Of a DNA stretch of 64,000 nt, positions 53,144 through 61,015 are shown piece by piece. The notes under the pieces were generated by a model. It did no database searches and was not told the DNA's origin. It worked only from the letters and a program-made list of their open reading frames with translations. The stretch is taken from the NCBI RefSeq assembly GCF_000744105.1, contig NZ_JQLH01000001.1, positions 496,001 to 560,000 of the forward strand, written 5' to 3'. This stretch comes from Maribacter forsetii DSM 18668. Its GTDB lineage: Bacteria > Bacteroidota > Bacteroidia > Flavobacteriales > Flavobacteriaceae. How positions within the stretch are numbered: the stretch's first letter is position 1; each line of letters starts with the position of its first letter. Position numbers and translations under genes: made by a program.

Positions 53144-53950
53144 TTAGTTTATGGGTGTAAGAAAGATATAGTTATTAATAAGAAAAATACTACAAAATGA
53201 TACTATTTTTTGATTTTTGCCAGTAACATCGTATTGTGGTGCTGGTATACTTCTTTTAGCAGCTTGTTTGGTATAATATTCTTTTTTCGTTGGATGCTCA
53301 GGATAAACGGCATTCATCACATCATTGTAATGGTCGCATTCAATAATTCTTTTTATAATTCCGATACAATCATTCAAATGAATTAGGTTAACGGGAGCAT
53401 CACCACCTTTAAGGTTTTCTCTGCCCGATAACATAGTTACTGGATGTCTGTTCGGACCAATTAATCCTCCAAAACGGATAATGGTTGTATTTAAATCATT
53501 ATCGTTTTTTAAAAGGTTTTCGCATTGTACCAATTGTATGCCAGATACCGTAGTGGGGTTAGGTGCCGTTTTCTCGGTAACTATACCTTCTGTATCACCA
53601 TAAACTGCCGTGCTACTAGCAAATATGATATTCTTTACTGTTGATTTTTTAATAGCCTGATGCAATAATGTAATCTTTGCAATGTAACTTTCTTTAGGAC
53701 CTTTTCCTCTTAACTTGGGCGGAATATTTATTACAAGCACTGATACCGAATCAAGAAATGAATCAATATCGCCTTTGATATCATTCTCGGATAAAGCTAT
53801 TTTAAACGGTGTAATGCCCTTTTCTTTTAAGATCGATATTTTCTCATCAGATGTAGAAGTTCCATTGACTTTATAACCACTTGCTATTAAACTTTCAGCC
53901 AATGGTAAACCCATCCATCCACAACCAATTACGCCTATTTTCTTATTCAA
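53144..53950 (-). CDS. NAD(P)-binding protein, YeeZ-like SDR family
   Basis: 268 residues from TTG 53950, which overlaps the stop of the M28 peptidase gene (TTGAATAA); the Rossmann motif (KKIGVIGCGWMGLPLAESLIASGYKVNGTS) begins at residue 3, so no later start is possible. Other motifs are ASSTAVYGDTEGIVTE, IIRFGGLIGPNRHPV and VNLIHLNDCIGIIKRII. It resembles the E. coli YeeZ and epimerase-related SDR proteins of unknown substrate. The Tyr of the usual YxxxK active site is replaced around VSGIQLVQCE, so dehydrogenase activity is uncertain. The C-terminus is hydrophobic but in the expected frame. Confidence 0.82.
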   Translation of the reverse strand: MNKKIGVIGCGWMGLPLAESLIASGYKVNGTSTSDEKISILKEKGITPFKIALSENDIKGDIDSFLDSVSVLVINIPPKLRGKGPKESYIAKITLLHQAIKKSTVKNIIFASSTAVYGDTEGIVTEKTAPNPTTVSGIQLVQCENLLKNDNDLNTTIIRFGGLIGPNRHPVTMLSGRENLKGGDAPVNLIHLNDCIGIIKRIIECDHYNDVMNAVYPEHPTKKEYYTKQAAKRSIPAPQYDVTGKNQKIVSFCSIFLINNYIFLTPIN

Positions 53951-56225
53951 ATTTCACTTTTTGTATAGTTAATATGGCGTCGTTCAATACAAAAGGCATA
54001 GGTATTTCATTTTCTTTTCGCTTTGGTATCGTGAATAATCCATTTGTAAGTAAATCATTAGAAGCTTCATATATGGTAAGTTCCAATTCTTGTTCCACTG
54101 GTACTTTTAGCATAATGTCGGTGTAATTTTTATCACTGATGTAATGGGTAATCAGTCTACCTCCATATCTATTTTTAAGAAAATGCTCGGACAATTCTAT
54201 TCCATTTACATCTGCCTTTAATATATCAACAGCATTGGTAAAAACTTCCAAACGGTTTATAGGTCTATTCGGAGTAATGCATATACGAACTGTGCGCATA
54301 TTATTTACTATAGTATCCTGTTGTACCTCAATAGTTGGTTTTGGTACATTTTTTAATGGAGCTTCATTTGTAAATGTAAAATTAGAGCCGTATTTGCTAC
54401 TTATAGTCTTTTTTGAAAGAAGGGTATCTGCAACTTTTTTAGTGATGTATTTTGAAGTCCAGTCAGATGGTCGGTGCTCATAAGTTGCCCACTTTGCTTT
54501 ATTTTCATCGGTATCTAAAACATATAATAAGCTAGTCGGTTTCGGTCTATCATTGGTAAAGCCAGAGTTCATATGCGCAGATGCCATAAAGCCTGCAAAC
54601 AACAAGAAACTTAGAAATGCCAATGCACCTTTTTTTCTGTATTTGGTAACCAAAGGAAGTAATAAAAAGAAGATTAATGTCGTCAATAGGGTAGTAGCTA
54701 CCAACATTTTAAGACCTAAGCCAACCGGAAACATTTTTACGAAGGGTGCGAATATGAATAATGCCGGAATACCGAGAAATACCAGTAAAAACGGATTCGG
54801 ATTCTTTTGATTTATATGCACGTAAAAGGCAACTAAAAAGCTATATAAAGGTATAATGAAAAATGCGGCTCCTTGTAAATACACAGCTACTAGTCCACAA
54901 ATGATAATCCAAATCATGAACGGGGCTACCAATAAATTTGCGGTTTTAATTACCTTGAATTTATAGTATGCATAAAAACAAGTGCCTAATGAAAATAGGG
55001 TAAACGCAAAGATATAAGCATGGCCGTTATAAGTGAAACCATGTAGAATATCTTTATAGCTTGGGTATAGCCATTTTAAAAACTGCCAACTGAAGTACCC
55101 TACAACTCCGTTAACTATTAAGGTAAAGAGTACGGGAATAAACCCTTTTAAAATATCTTTTCCATTTAGGACTTTTTTTCGAAACCCAGATACTAATAAT
55201 AGGATGAAAAAGAGAATGGCAATGACTAGCATGGGCATAATCCAACTAAACGGATAAGAAACCATTTTAAAGAAAGGTACATTGAAATATACGTTATCAT
55301 CAAGGCTTTTTAAGTTGCTGATGTCAGCATTACTGAAATAGGTTAATAATGGCATTAGATAACTACCTTGGTGAGCCAGCGTGTTTCTATCTAATCTTTC
55401 ATAATTGTCTATTTGGGTATGGTAATCGAAGTGATCATCAATAAACGCAAAATTGTAACCCTCTATATCACCATCTTCTCTAAATACGGTTAAATCTGTA
55501 TCATTGGGTAACATCTTATAAATACTATAGGCAAGTGAATTTGCTACTGGAAACTCAGGATTTGCAGCTATAAATTCAGTAATCAATTTACTGTTTCCTC
55601 TATTGGTCTCCATTAACATATAACTAGGTCCACCACTACCACGAGCTTCAAAATTTAAAACCAAGCCAACATCTTTCAGCCATTCATGTCTATCTACAAA
55701 TAGATCGGCACCGTTAAGACCTAATTCTTCAGCATCGGATATGAGAATGATGATATCGTTTTTAGGTGTAGTATTTGTTTTTAAAAAAGTCCTTACGCCC
55801 TCTAGAATTGTAGCAACACCACTACCTGCATCACTAGCGCCTAATGAAGAATGCGGATTACTATCATAATGACTTAGCAGTAATAAGGCCTTACCAGATT
55901 CGCTTCCTTTAATTCTAGCCAATACATTTTCTGCTTTACTTAAATTACCCCAATCACCGGCGGTATACCCTTCTTGTAAAGAAGTTTCCAAACCTAATTT
56001 TTGAAGTTCTGCAGTAATATAATTACGGACAGTCGTATGTGCAGGAAACCCAACACCATGTGGTTCCTTAGACATTTCTTTAACATGTTCTAATGCTCTG
56101 TCAGTAGAAAATTCAGTTTCTGCGACTACTTCATTGGCGGTATATTGGGGTAGTAGTACTCTAAAGCTCCAGTATGTTGCTAGAATAACAAGAAGTAATG
56201 TCAGTAGGGTTGGTGTTTTTTTCAT
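53943..56225 (-). CDS. M28 family zinc peptidase with multi-pass C-terminal membrane domain
   Basis: 760 residues. A membrane anchor (about 7-25) precedes the M28 aminopeptidase domain with its two-zinc ligands: His119 in LSHYDS, Asp132 in GASDAGSG, Glu166/Glu167 in DAEELG, Glu193 in NFEARG and His269 in DYHTQID. From about 325 to 560 there are seven or eight hydrophobic segments. A C-terminal soluble beta domain (about 565-760) follows. This layout resembles eukaryotic ERMP1/Pff1-type endoplasmic reticulum and vacuole peptidases. Active residues are complete. The last eight bases overlap the next gene's TTG start. Substrate unknown. Confidence 0.9.
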   Translation of the reverse strand: MKKTPTLLTLLLVILATYWSFRVLLPQYTANEVVAETEFSTDRALEHVKEMSKEPHGVGFPAHTTVRNYITAELQKLGLETSLQEGYTAGDWGNLSKAENVLARIKGSESGKALLLLSHYDSNPHSSLGASDAGSGVATILEGVRTFLKTNTTPKNDIIILISDAEELGLNGADLFVDRHEWLKDVGLVLNFEARGSGGPSYMLMETNRGNSKLITEFIAANPEFPVANSLAYSIYKMLPNDTDLTVFREDGDIEGYNFAFIDDHFDYHTQIDNYERLDRNTLAHQGSYLMPLLTYFSNADISNLKSLDDNVYFNVPFFKMVSYPFSWIMPMLVIAILFFILLLVSGFRKKVLNGKDILKGFIPVLFTLIVNGVVGYFSWQFLKWLYPSYKDILHGFTYNGHAYIFAFTLFSLGTCFYAYYKFKVIKTANLLVAPFMIWIIICGLVAVYLQGAAFFIIPLYSFLVAFYVHINQKNPNPFLLVFLGIPALFIFAPFVKMFPVGLGLKMLVATTLLTTLIFFLLLPLVTKYRKKGALAFLSFLLFAGFMASAHMNSGFTNDRPKPTSLLYVLDTDENKAKWATYEHRPSDWTSKYITKKVADTLLSKKTISSKYGSNFTFTNEAPLKNVPKPTIEVQQDTIVNNMRTVRICITPNRPINRLEVFTNAVDILKADVNGIELSEHFLKNRYGGRLITHYISDKNYTDIMLKVPVEQELELTIYEASNDLLTNGLFTIPKRKENEIPMPFVLNDAILTIQKVKFE

Positions 56226-56345
56226 AATTATGATATTCTTTTAAAAAGTCCTAAAATACTGAGTATTAATTGGTTTATATCGAATATTATTAGTAATTCT
56301 CATTTAATTTATTATCTTTAGTAATCAACCTTTAAACAAACTATC

Positions 56346-56810
56346 ATGGGAATCAAAAGCTTTCAAGGCGTTAGAAAAGTATTTAAAAAAGAATTTGAAG
56401 CCCCAATATTGGTCGCTGATTATATGACTACTAAGTTAATCACTTTTTCGCCAGATGATTCAATTTTAGCGGTAATGGAGAAATTTGCCAAGCATCATAT
56501 ATCTGGTGGACCTGTTTTAGATAATAACGGATTTCTTGTCGGTATCATTTCTGAAGCCGATTGTATGAAGCAGATTTCTGAAAGTCGCTACTTTAATCAA
56601 CCTATTTTAGATAAGAGTGTAGAAAATTTTATGACCAAGTCAGTTGAAACAATTCCTCATGATATTTCAATTTTTGATGCAGCAGGTATTTTTGCCCAAC
56701 ACAATAGAAGAAGACTGCCAGTAATGAAAAATGGAATATTGGTAGGGCAAATAAGTAGAAAAGATATCGTTGTGGCCGCACTTAAATTAAGTGGGCATAA
56801 TTGGAAATAG
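56346..56810 (+). CDS. Two-CBS-domain protein
   Basis: 154 residues, almost all of it a CBS pair: ADYMTTKLITFSPDDSILAVMEKFAKHHISGGPVLDNNGFLVGIISEADCM, then VENFMTKSVETIPHDISIFDAAGIFAQHNRRRLPVMKNGILVGQISRKDIV. CBS pairs bind adenosine nucleotides and regulate partner proteins. There is no attached catalytic domain. A heptanucleotide repeat array starts 8 bases after its stop codon, followed by a terminator. Confidence 0.93.
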   Translation: MGIKSFQGVRKVFKKEFEAPILVADYMTTKLITFSPDDSILAVMEKFAKHHISGGPVLDNNGFLVGIISEADCMKQISESRYFNQPILDKSVENFMTKSVETIPHDISIFDAAGIFAQHNRRRLPVMKNGILVGQISRKDIVVAALKLSGHNWK

Positions 56811-56818
56811 GATTTATT

Positions 56819-56965
56819 AAGTACAGAGTTTAAAGTACAAAGTAAAAAGTAAAAAGTAAGAAGTAAGAAGTAAGAAGTAAGAAGTAAGAAGTAAGAAGTA
56901 AGAAGTAAGAAGTAAGAAGTAAGAAGTAAGAAGTAAGAAGTAAGAAGTAAGAAGTAAGAAGTAAA
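56819..56965 (+). repeat. Heptanucleotide array 1, unit AAGTAAG
   Basis: Twenty-one consecutive 7-bp units: AAGTACA, GAGTTTA, AAGTACA, AAGTAAA, AAGTAAA, then fifteen exact AAGTAAG (56854-56958), then AAGTAAA. The graded variants at the left edge show how the amplified unit arose. The exact units contain no C on the plus strand. The array starts 8 bases after the CBS stop codon. Confidence 0.95.
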
Positions 56966-56970
56966 CTTAT

Positions 56971-56999
56971 AAAAAAGTCTCCTAAAAGGAGACTTTTTT
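56971..56999. terminator. Bidirectional terminator between heptad arrays 1 and 2
   Basis: A 13-bp perfect stem (AAAAAAGTCTCCT 56971-56983 with 56987-56999) and a 3-base loop, with U-runs both ways. It separates the convergent CBS and zinc-ribbon genes, each of which has a heptad array between stop codon and terminator. Confidence 0.88.
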
Positions 57000-57011
57000 A
57001 TATAATATTCT

Positions 57012-57095
57012 CAACCAACAACCAACAACCAACAACCAACAACCAACAACCAACAACCAACAACCAACAACCAACAACCAACAACCAACAACGAA
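57012..57095 (-). repeat. Heptanucleotide array 2, unit TTGGTTG (minus strand)
   Basis: Eleven exact CAACCAA units on the plus strand (57012-57088) and one variant CAACGAA (57089-57095), reading TTGGTTG in the minus-strand transcript. It directly abuts the stop codon of the zinc-ribbon gene at 57096. The sense strand contains no C in the exact units. Confidence 0.95.
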
Positions 57096-57446
57096 CTACT
57101 CTCTTTTCACGATCATATAAAAATCATTGTCTAATGGTAGGTAGCCTAAATCATATAGAAAATAATATGTAGTACCTTTTTTTGTGGTGTATAGGTTGGT
57201 AATAAAGTCGAAATCGAAACCTTTATCTATTAACCGCATACGTGTGGTTTTCGTTTTGCCGTCTTTTAATTTATAACTATCAAGAATACGGTAGTTTTTG
57301 CGAAGCTTATTATTTATATTTCTAATAAGGTTTTTACTGGCAGGATTTACTTTGTTGTTATAAGCATTACGACACTGATCATTACAGAACTTTTTGTCTA
57401 TACGTCCCATAACCTTATTCCCACATTCTAAACATGCTCTTTCCAT
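57096..57446 (-). CDS. Zinc-ribbon protein, DUF2116-like
   Basis: 116 residues. The N-terminus has four cysteines in a treble-clef arrangement: ERACLECGNKVMGRIDKKFCNDQCRNAYNNK. The remainder is basic (NLIRNINNKLRKNYRILDSYKLKDGKTKTTRMRLIDKGFDFDFITN) and ends with a small beta segment (YYFLYDLGYLPLDNDFYMIVKRE). It resembles short Bacteroidota DUF2116-type zinc-ribbon proteins, for which RNA or DNA binding is likely but not shown. It begins at the base after the stop of the DUF6265-type gene, so the two are coupled. Confidence 0.82.
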   Translation of the reverse strand: MERACLECGNKVMGRIDKKFCNDQCRNAYNNKVNPASKNLIRNINNKLRKNYRILDSYKLKDGKTKTTRMRLIDKGFDFDFITNLYTTKKGTTYYFLYDLGYLPLDNDFYMIVKRE

Positions 57447-57938
57447 CTATTGTCTGTGGTAATTAAATGTCACTTCATTTGATTTTCCTTCTTCTTCACT
57501 AACCTCTACATACATATTAACTTCGTTGTCAGACACTTTTTCTATGGTGAAATCGTCAAAGTAAAATTTGTCCCCTTCGACTTTTACAAGTTTAAAATCT
57601 ATGTTTTCATCTTTTTCTTCCCATCCACTTAGGTTGCCATCAAAATGTTTTAATTGAAGTAATAATGTTCCGTCAACTTCTATAAGATGACCAAATTCAT
57701 AAAAGCTGATTTCGCCTTTGTCTATGAGGCGAAAAGAGAACATCATGGATTTACTTGTAGCGGGACTCCATATTTCCTCGGCTATTCCGCCAAAGGCTTC
57801 TCCCTTCCAATGTCCCGAAAGCCATGTTATATCGCTTAGCGTTGCAGGAGGACTCATCATACCTTCTTCAAAAGATATGGTGTTTTGCGCTTGTGTTAAA
57901 CATGATGCAGAAAGAAAAAAGAGAAGTATAAGTTTCAT
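57447..57938 (-). CDS. Secreted DUF6265-like protein
   Basis: 163 residues with a signal peptide (to about 17, CLTQAQ). The mature part reads LSDITWLSGHWKGEAFGGIAEEIWSPATSKSMMFSFRLIDKGEISFYEFGHLIEVDG then LQLKHFDGNLSGWEEKDE, the pattern of DUF6265 (lipocalin-like fold: GHWxG, EExWS, KHF). The function is unknown. It is followed with no gap by the zinc-ribbon gene. Family assignment is from motif memory. Confidence 0.78.
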   Translation of the reverse strand: MKLILLFFLSASCLTQAQNTISFEEGMMSPPATLSDITWLSGHWKGEAFGGIAEEIWSPATSKSMMFSFRLIDKGEISFYEFGHLIEVDGTLLLQLKHFDGNLSGWEEKDENIDFKLVKVEGDKFYFDDFTIEKVSDNEVNMYVEVSEEEGKSNEVTFNYHRQ

Positions 57939-57989
57939 AAGTTAATATTTGTAACAAGATACAATTTAAACGTTTACAAACGATTGCAC

Positions 57990-58370
57990 CTACTTTTCGT
58001 AAAATTCAATGGGTAAATCATCCGGATCGGAAATGAATGTAAAACGTTTATTAGTAAACTCATCTACTCTTATAGGTTCTGCTATTACATTGTTGTTTTT
58101 ACAATGGGCAATGATCAGTTCTAAATCATCAACTTCAAAGGCAACATGTCGTAAACCACATGCTTCTGGTCTAGAAGGGCGTTGTGGCGGATTTGGAAAT
58201 GAGAAAAGTTCAATAATATACTCCCCATTCAAAGCTAAATCTAACTTGTACGACTGTCGTTCTTCACGATAGACTTCACGTATAATTTCTAAACCTAAAA
58301 CATCTATATAGAATTGTTTAGAAATTTCATAATTAGAGCAAATGATTGCGGTATGGTGTACTTTGTTCAT
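57990..58370 (-). CDS. VOC (glyoxalase/bleomycin resistance) family protein
   Basis: I choose ATG 58370 (MNKVHHTAIICSNYE) because the VOC domain begins there; the longer frame from 58493 adds 41 hydrophobic, non-homologous residues. The 126-residue product has both beta-alpha-beta-beta-beta halves: HHTAIICSNYEISKQFYIDVLGLEII and LRHVAFEVDDLELIIAHC, ending DPDDLPIEFYEK. His5 or His6, the later His in LRHVAF and the Glu in IEFYE are the expected metal ligands. It resembles YaeR/glyoxalase I-like proteins. Substrate unknown. Confidence 0.88.
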   Translation of the reverse strand: MNKVHHTAIICSNYEISKQFYIDVLGLEIIREVYREERQSYKLDLALNGEYIIELFSFPNPPQRPSRPEACGLRHVAFEVDDLELIIAHCKNNNVIAEPIRVDEFTNKRFTFISDPDDLPIEFYEK

Positions 58371-58563
58371 TAGTTTGTGTGGTAGTTTTATTAGAATGTA
58401 AATTGTATTGTGGACGCCATATAAAATCAGCAAAACAAATTTTATAATAATATCTAAGATTGTTTTTGCTTTTAGTAAATCCAAAGAAATCATGCATTTT
58501 TAGTGAGAATTGTTTGTCATTCTTCTGATAATTTTAAAATTTAATTCATAAAATTTTATTTTT

Positions 58564-58654
58564 CCTAACTCCTAACTCCTAACTCCTAACTCCTAACTCC
58601 TAACTCCTAACTCCTAACTCCTAACTCCTAACTCCTAACTCCTAACTCCTAACT
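58564..58654 (-). repeat. Heptanucleotide array 3, unit AGTTAGG (minus strand)
   Basis: Thirteen exact CCTAACT units on the plus strand, reading AGTTAGG in the minus-strand transcript. The array begins 5 bases after the stop codon of the lipoprotein gene at 58660. The sense strand contains no C. Unlike arrays 1 and 2 it has no clear hairpin terminator after it. Confidence 0.95.
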
Positions 58655-58659
58655 TTCAG

Positions 58660-59217
58660 CTATTCCTGAGCTTCATATAACTTCATCGATTTCAAATAAT
58701 TTTGAGCTCCCTCCAATGTCATGTCATTCACAAAACCATCTAATTCGTTATGATTCAATTGTATCCAATTTATTAAGGAATCTCGACGTTGCGACCATGT
58801 ATCCCAATTCACATCAAAATACTCTAGTTCTTCAATCTTAGAAATTCTTCCAGATGTAAAGGATACTTTGACTTTCAGCTTAAGCGGATTGTTTTTTAAA
58901 AAAGCATTACGAGTATTATTCTGAGTAATAGTGGCTATAACGTCATTGTTCTTTTCTTCAGTTTCAAGTATTTCATATGACGGATTAAAAATGGAATCCC
59001 ATTTATAAAACTCATTAAAACTATTCTTGTCAAATGGCATAACAAAATCACCGGGGATTAATGTAATACTATCATGAATTACTGTTTTTAGCTTTTCGAA
59101 ATCGCCAGAATCAAAAGCTTTATAATATGTAGTAACAGTTTCTTTACGACTTAACTCCTTATTGCCGCAACCGAACAATAATCCTATTACGAATAGCACA
59201 AGAAATGTGTTTTTCAT
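58660..59217 (-). CDS. Lipoprotein with NTF2/SnoaL-like domain
   Basis: 185 residues with a lipoprotein signal (LFVIGLLFGCGNKE, Cys17). The mature part has the NTF2-like start ETVTTYYKAFDSGDFEKLKTVIHDSITLIPGDF, then strands SYEILETEEKNNDVIATITQNN and PLKLKVKVSFTSGRISKIEELEY, typical of SnoaL-like folds. A charged helical tail follows (DSLINWIQLNHNELDGF, MTLEGAQNYLKSMKLYE). No catalytic residue can be assigned. The gene lies 7 bp after the small gene at 59225. Confidence 0.78.
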   Translation of the reverse strand: MKNTFLVLFVIGLLFGCGNKELSRKETVTTYYKAFDSGDFEKLKTVIHDSITLIPGDFVMPFDKNSFNEFYKWDSIFNPSYEILETEEKNNDVIATITQNNTRNAFLKNNPLKLKVKVSFTSGRISKIEELEYFDVNWDTWSQRRDSLINWIQLNHNELDGFVNDMTLEGAQNYLKSMKLYEAQE

Positions 59218-59224
59218 TATTTCT

Positions 59225-59443
59225 TTAGTTTAACGATTCTACCATCTCTTTGATCTTCACCGCTTTTTCAAAATGGTCTAATTTGTGTTCTAAAATCCAC
59301 CATTGAGCCACTTCCATCAAAAGCTCAGGATTGTCGTTTTTGTTCTTAAAAAATGCATAGAAAGATAGTCCTACATTTTCTCCTTTAGCTGCGATTTTAG
59401 CATTACAGACTTCAATGATTTTTGCTTTAATTGCTTTTTCCAT
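59225..59443 (-). CDS. Small protein, DUF6500-like
   Basis: 72 residues from ATG 59443; an in-frame TTG one codon earlier is less likely. The sequence is MEKAIKAKIIEVCNAKIAAKG followed by VGLSFYAFFKNKNDNPELLMEVAQWWILEHKLDHFEKAVKIKEMVE. The GLSFYAFFK and VAQWWI motifs resemble the DUF6500 family, known only as uncharacterised bacterial proteins. It is cytoplasmic and 7 bp upstream of the lipoprotein gene, so the two are probably one transcript. About 230 bp upstream carries no other gene. Confidence 0.7.
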   Translation of the reverse strand: MEKAIKAKIIEVCNAKIAAKGENVGLSFYAFFKNKNDNPELLMEVAQWWILEHKLDHFEKAVKIKEMVESLN

Positions 59444-59653
59444 CAAACTGAGTTAAAAAATGAAGGTACTTATTTAAAATCTAGATACAAATTTGGTTCA
59501 TTTTATACTCATTTTAATCTAGTTTGATTAATCATAAAAATTTGAATTTTATCTGTTTAGGTATAAAAAGTCCTATTTTTTCAATTCAATTTATAATTCT
59601 GTTAAAGTATTTATAAACAGTATGTTGTGATAATTTTTTGTTGCTTGATAGTA

Positions 59654-59661
59654 TAACTTTG
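59654..59661 (+). promoter_or_regulatory. Possible -7 box of the sugar dehydrogenase gene
   Basis: TAACTTTG matches the Bacteroidota TAnnTTTG consensus and ends 15 bp before ATG 59677. A TTTG at 59637 is closer than the usual -33 spacing, so the call is tentative. Confidence 0.4.
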
Positions 59662-59676
59662 AGATAAAGCTTTACT

Positions 59677-60951
59677 ATGAAAACAATACTATATCTACTT
59701 GTGTCAACCACTTTGTTTGTTAGTTGTAAAAGCAAAAAAAGTGTATCTGAAAATTCTAAAGAAAAATGGCGCAATACGGGCTCATCGATTGTTGAAACTG
59801 CAATTGGTCCTTTAGAATTGGTAGCTCCTTATTCTTCTGAATCTGTTACGAAAAACAGCAAGGTGATTTCTTGGCCGTCTAATAAACTACCTAAGGCTCC
59901 AGAGGGATTTGAAGTACAGCGATTTGCTGAAAGATTAGAGCACCCTAGGTGGACATACGTAGCACCTAACAATGATATTTTTGTAGCGGAATCTAACACT
60001 AAAAATAGTGCCAATAGAATTACTTTGTTAAGAGATACTGATATGGATGGTGAAGTAGATGAGCGGCATGTGTTCAAAGAGGGACTCAACCAAAACTTAG
60101 GTATGCTGGTATTAAACGATTTCTTTTATATAGCCAATACAGATGGTCTTTATCGTTATGCCTATGAGGAAGGTCAAACTACCTTAGAAGGAGAAGGTGA
60201 AAAAATCGTAGCATTGTCTGCAAGTGGTTATAATAATCATTGGACGCGTAATGTGATTACGAATAAAGAAGAAAATAAACTATATATATCGGTGGGATCT
60301 GCAAGTAATGTTGGTGAGCAAGGTATGGAGAAAGAAAAAAGACGGGCAGCTATTTTAGAGGTAAATGTAGATGGGTCGGGTGAGGTTATTTACGCAAGCG
60401 GAATTCGAAATCCGGTGGGTATGGACTGGAACCCGGTTACTGGTGAGTTGTGGACAGCGGTTAATGAACGTGACAAGATTGGAAATAATTTAGTGCCAGA
60501 TTACCTGACCAGTGTTAAAAAAGGTGGTTGGTACGGATGGCCTTATAGCTATTATGGAAGTATAAATGATCCAAGGTGGGAAGATGATCCTCATCAGAAT
60601 CTTGTTGATATGACCATTATTCCCGATGTTCCTTTAGGGAGCCATACTGCATCTCTTGGTCTAACTTTTTATACCGATTCTCAATTTCCAGAGGAATATA
60701 AAAATGGTGCTTTTGTAGGTCAACATGGATCATGGAACCGAGCTGTTTTTTCAGGATATAAAGTTGTGTTCGTTCCTTTCCAAGACGGGAAGCCCCAAAA
60801 ACCCGTTGATTTTTTAACCGATTTTATCGCAGATGAAGAAGCAGGCGAAGTTTACGGTCGCCCAGTTGGTGTAACCGTGGCACCAGATGGGTCTTTGTTA
60901 GTAAATGATGATGATGGTGGCGTAATTTGGAGAGTTTCTGCGATTAAATAG
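59677..60951 (+). CDS. Soluble PQQ-type sugar (sorbosone/glucose) dehydrogenase, lipoprotein
   Basis: 424 residues. A lipoprotein signal (STTLFVSCKSKK, Cys17) precedes a six-bladed propeller typical of the glucose/sorbosone dehydrogenase family: GFEVQRFAERLEHPRWTYVAPNNDIFVAES, RITLLRDTDMDGEVDERHVF, YNNHWTRNVI, SGIRNPVGMDWNPVTGELWTAVNERD, KGGWYGWPYSYYG, GLTFYTDSQFPEEYKNGAFVGQHGSWNR and GRPVGVTVAPDGSLLVNDDDGGVIWRV. These enzymes oxidise aldoses in the periplasm with PQQ as cofactor. No PQQ synthesis genes are in the window, so the cofactor source is unknown. It converges on a terminator with the pentapeptide gene. Confidence 0.9.
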   Translation: MKTILYLLVSTTLFVSCKSKKSVSENSKEKWRNTGSSIVETAIGPLELVAPYSSESVTKNSKVISWPSNKLPKAPEGFEVQRFAERLEHPRWTYVAPNNDIFVAESNTKNSANRITLLRDTDMDGEVDERHVFKEGLNQNLGMLVLNDFFYIANTDGLYRYAYEEGQTTLEGEGEKIVALSASGYNNHWTRNVITNKEENKLYISVGSASNVGEQGMEKEKRRAAILEVNVDGSGEVIYASGIRNPVGMDWNPVTGELWTAVNERDKIGNNLVPDYLTSVKKGGWYGWPYSYYGSINDPRWEDDPHQNLVDMTIIPDVPLGSHTASLGLTFYTDSQFPEEYKNGAFVGQHGSWNRAVFSGYKVVFVPFQDGKPQKPVDFLTDFIADEEAGEVYGRPVGVTVAPDGSLLVNDDDGGVIWRVSAIK

Positions 60952-60979
60952 TTTTAAAACCCATTGTTTGTAAAAAGAT

Positions 60980-61009
60980 AATACCGGTAGATATTATTCT
61001 GCCGGTATT
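60980..61009. terminator. Bidirectional terminator after the sugar dehydrogenase gene
   Basis: AATACCGG (60980-60987) pairs with CCGGTATT (61002-61009) across a 14-base loop. ACCTTTTTATT follows on the plus side and TATCTTTTTAC on the minus side, so it can stop both convergent units. Confidence 0.8.
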
Positions 61010-61015
61010 ACCTTT

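Noticed and set aside
53144..53215. Frameshift in the C-terminus of the YeeZ-like protein
   Set aside because: The hydrophobic ending (FLINNYIFLTP) looks odd but fits the expected final strand in the same frame; other frames give no better ending.
58371..58493. N-terminal membrane extension of the VOC protein
   Set aside because: The extra 41 residues look like translated AT-rich spacer, and the VOC domain starts right at ATG 58370.
56819..58654. Heptanucleotide arrays as CRISPR arrays
   Set aside because: Units are 7 bp, contiguous and without spacers, and no cas gene is present in the window.
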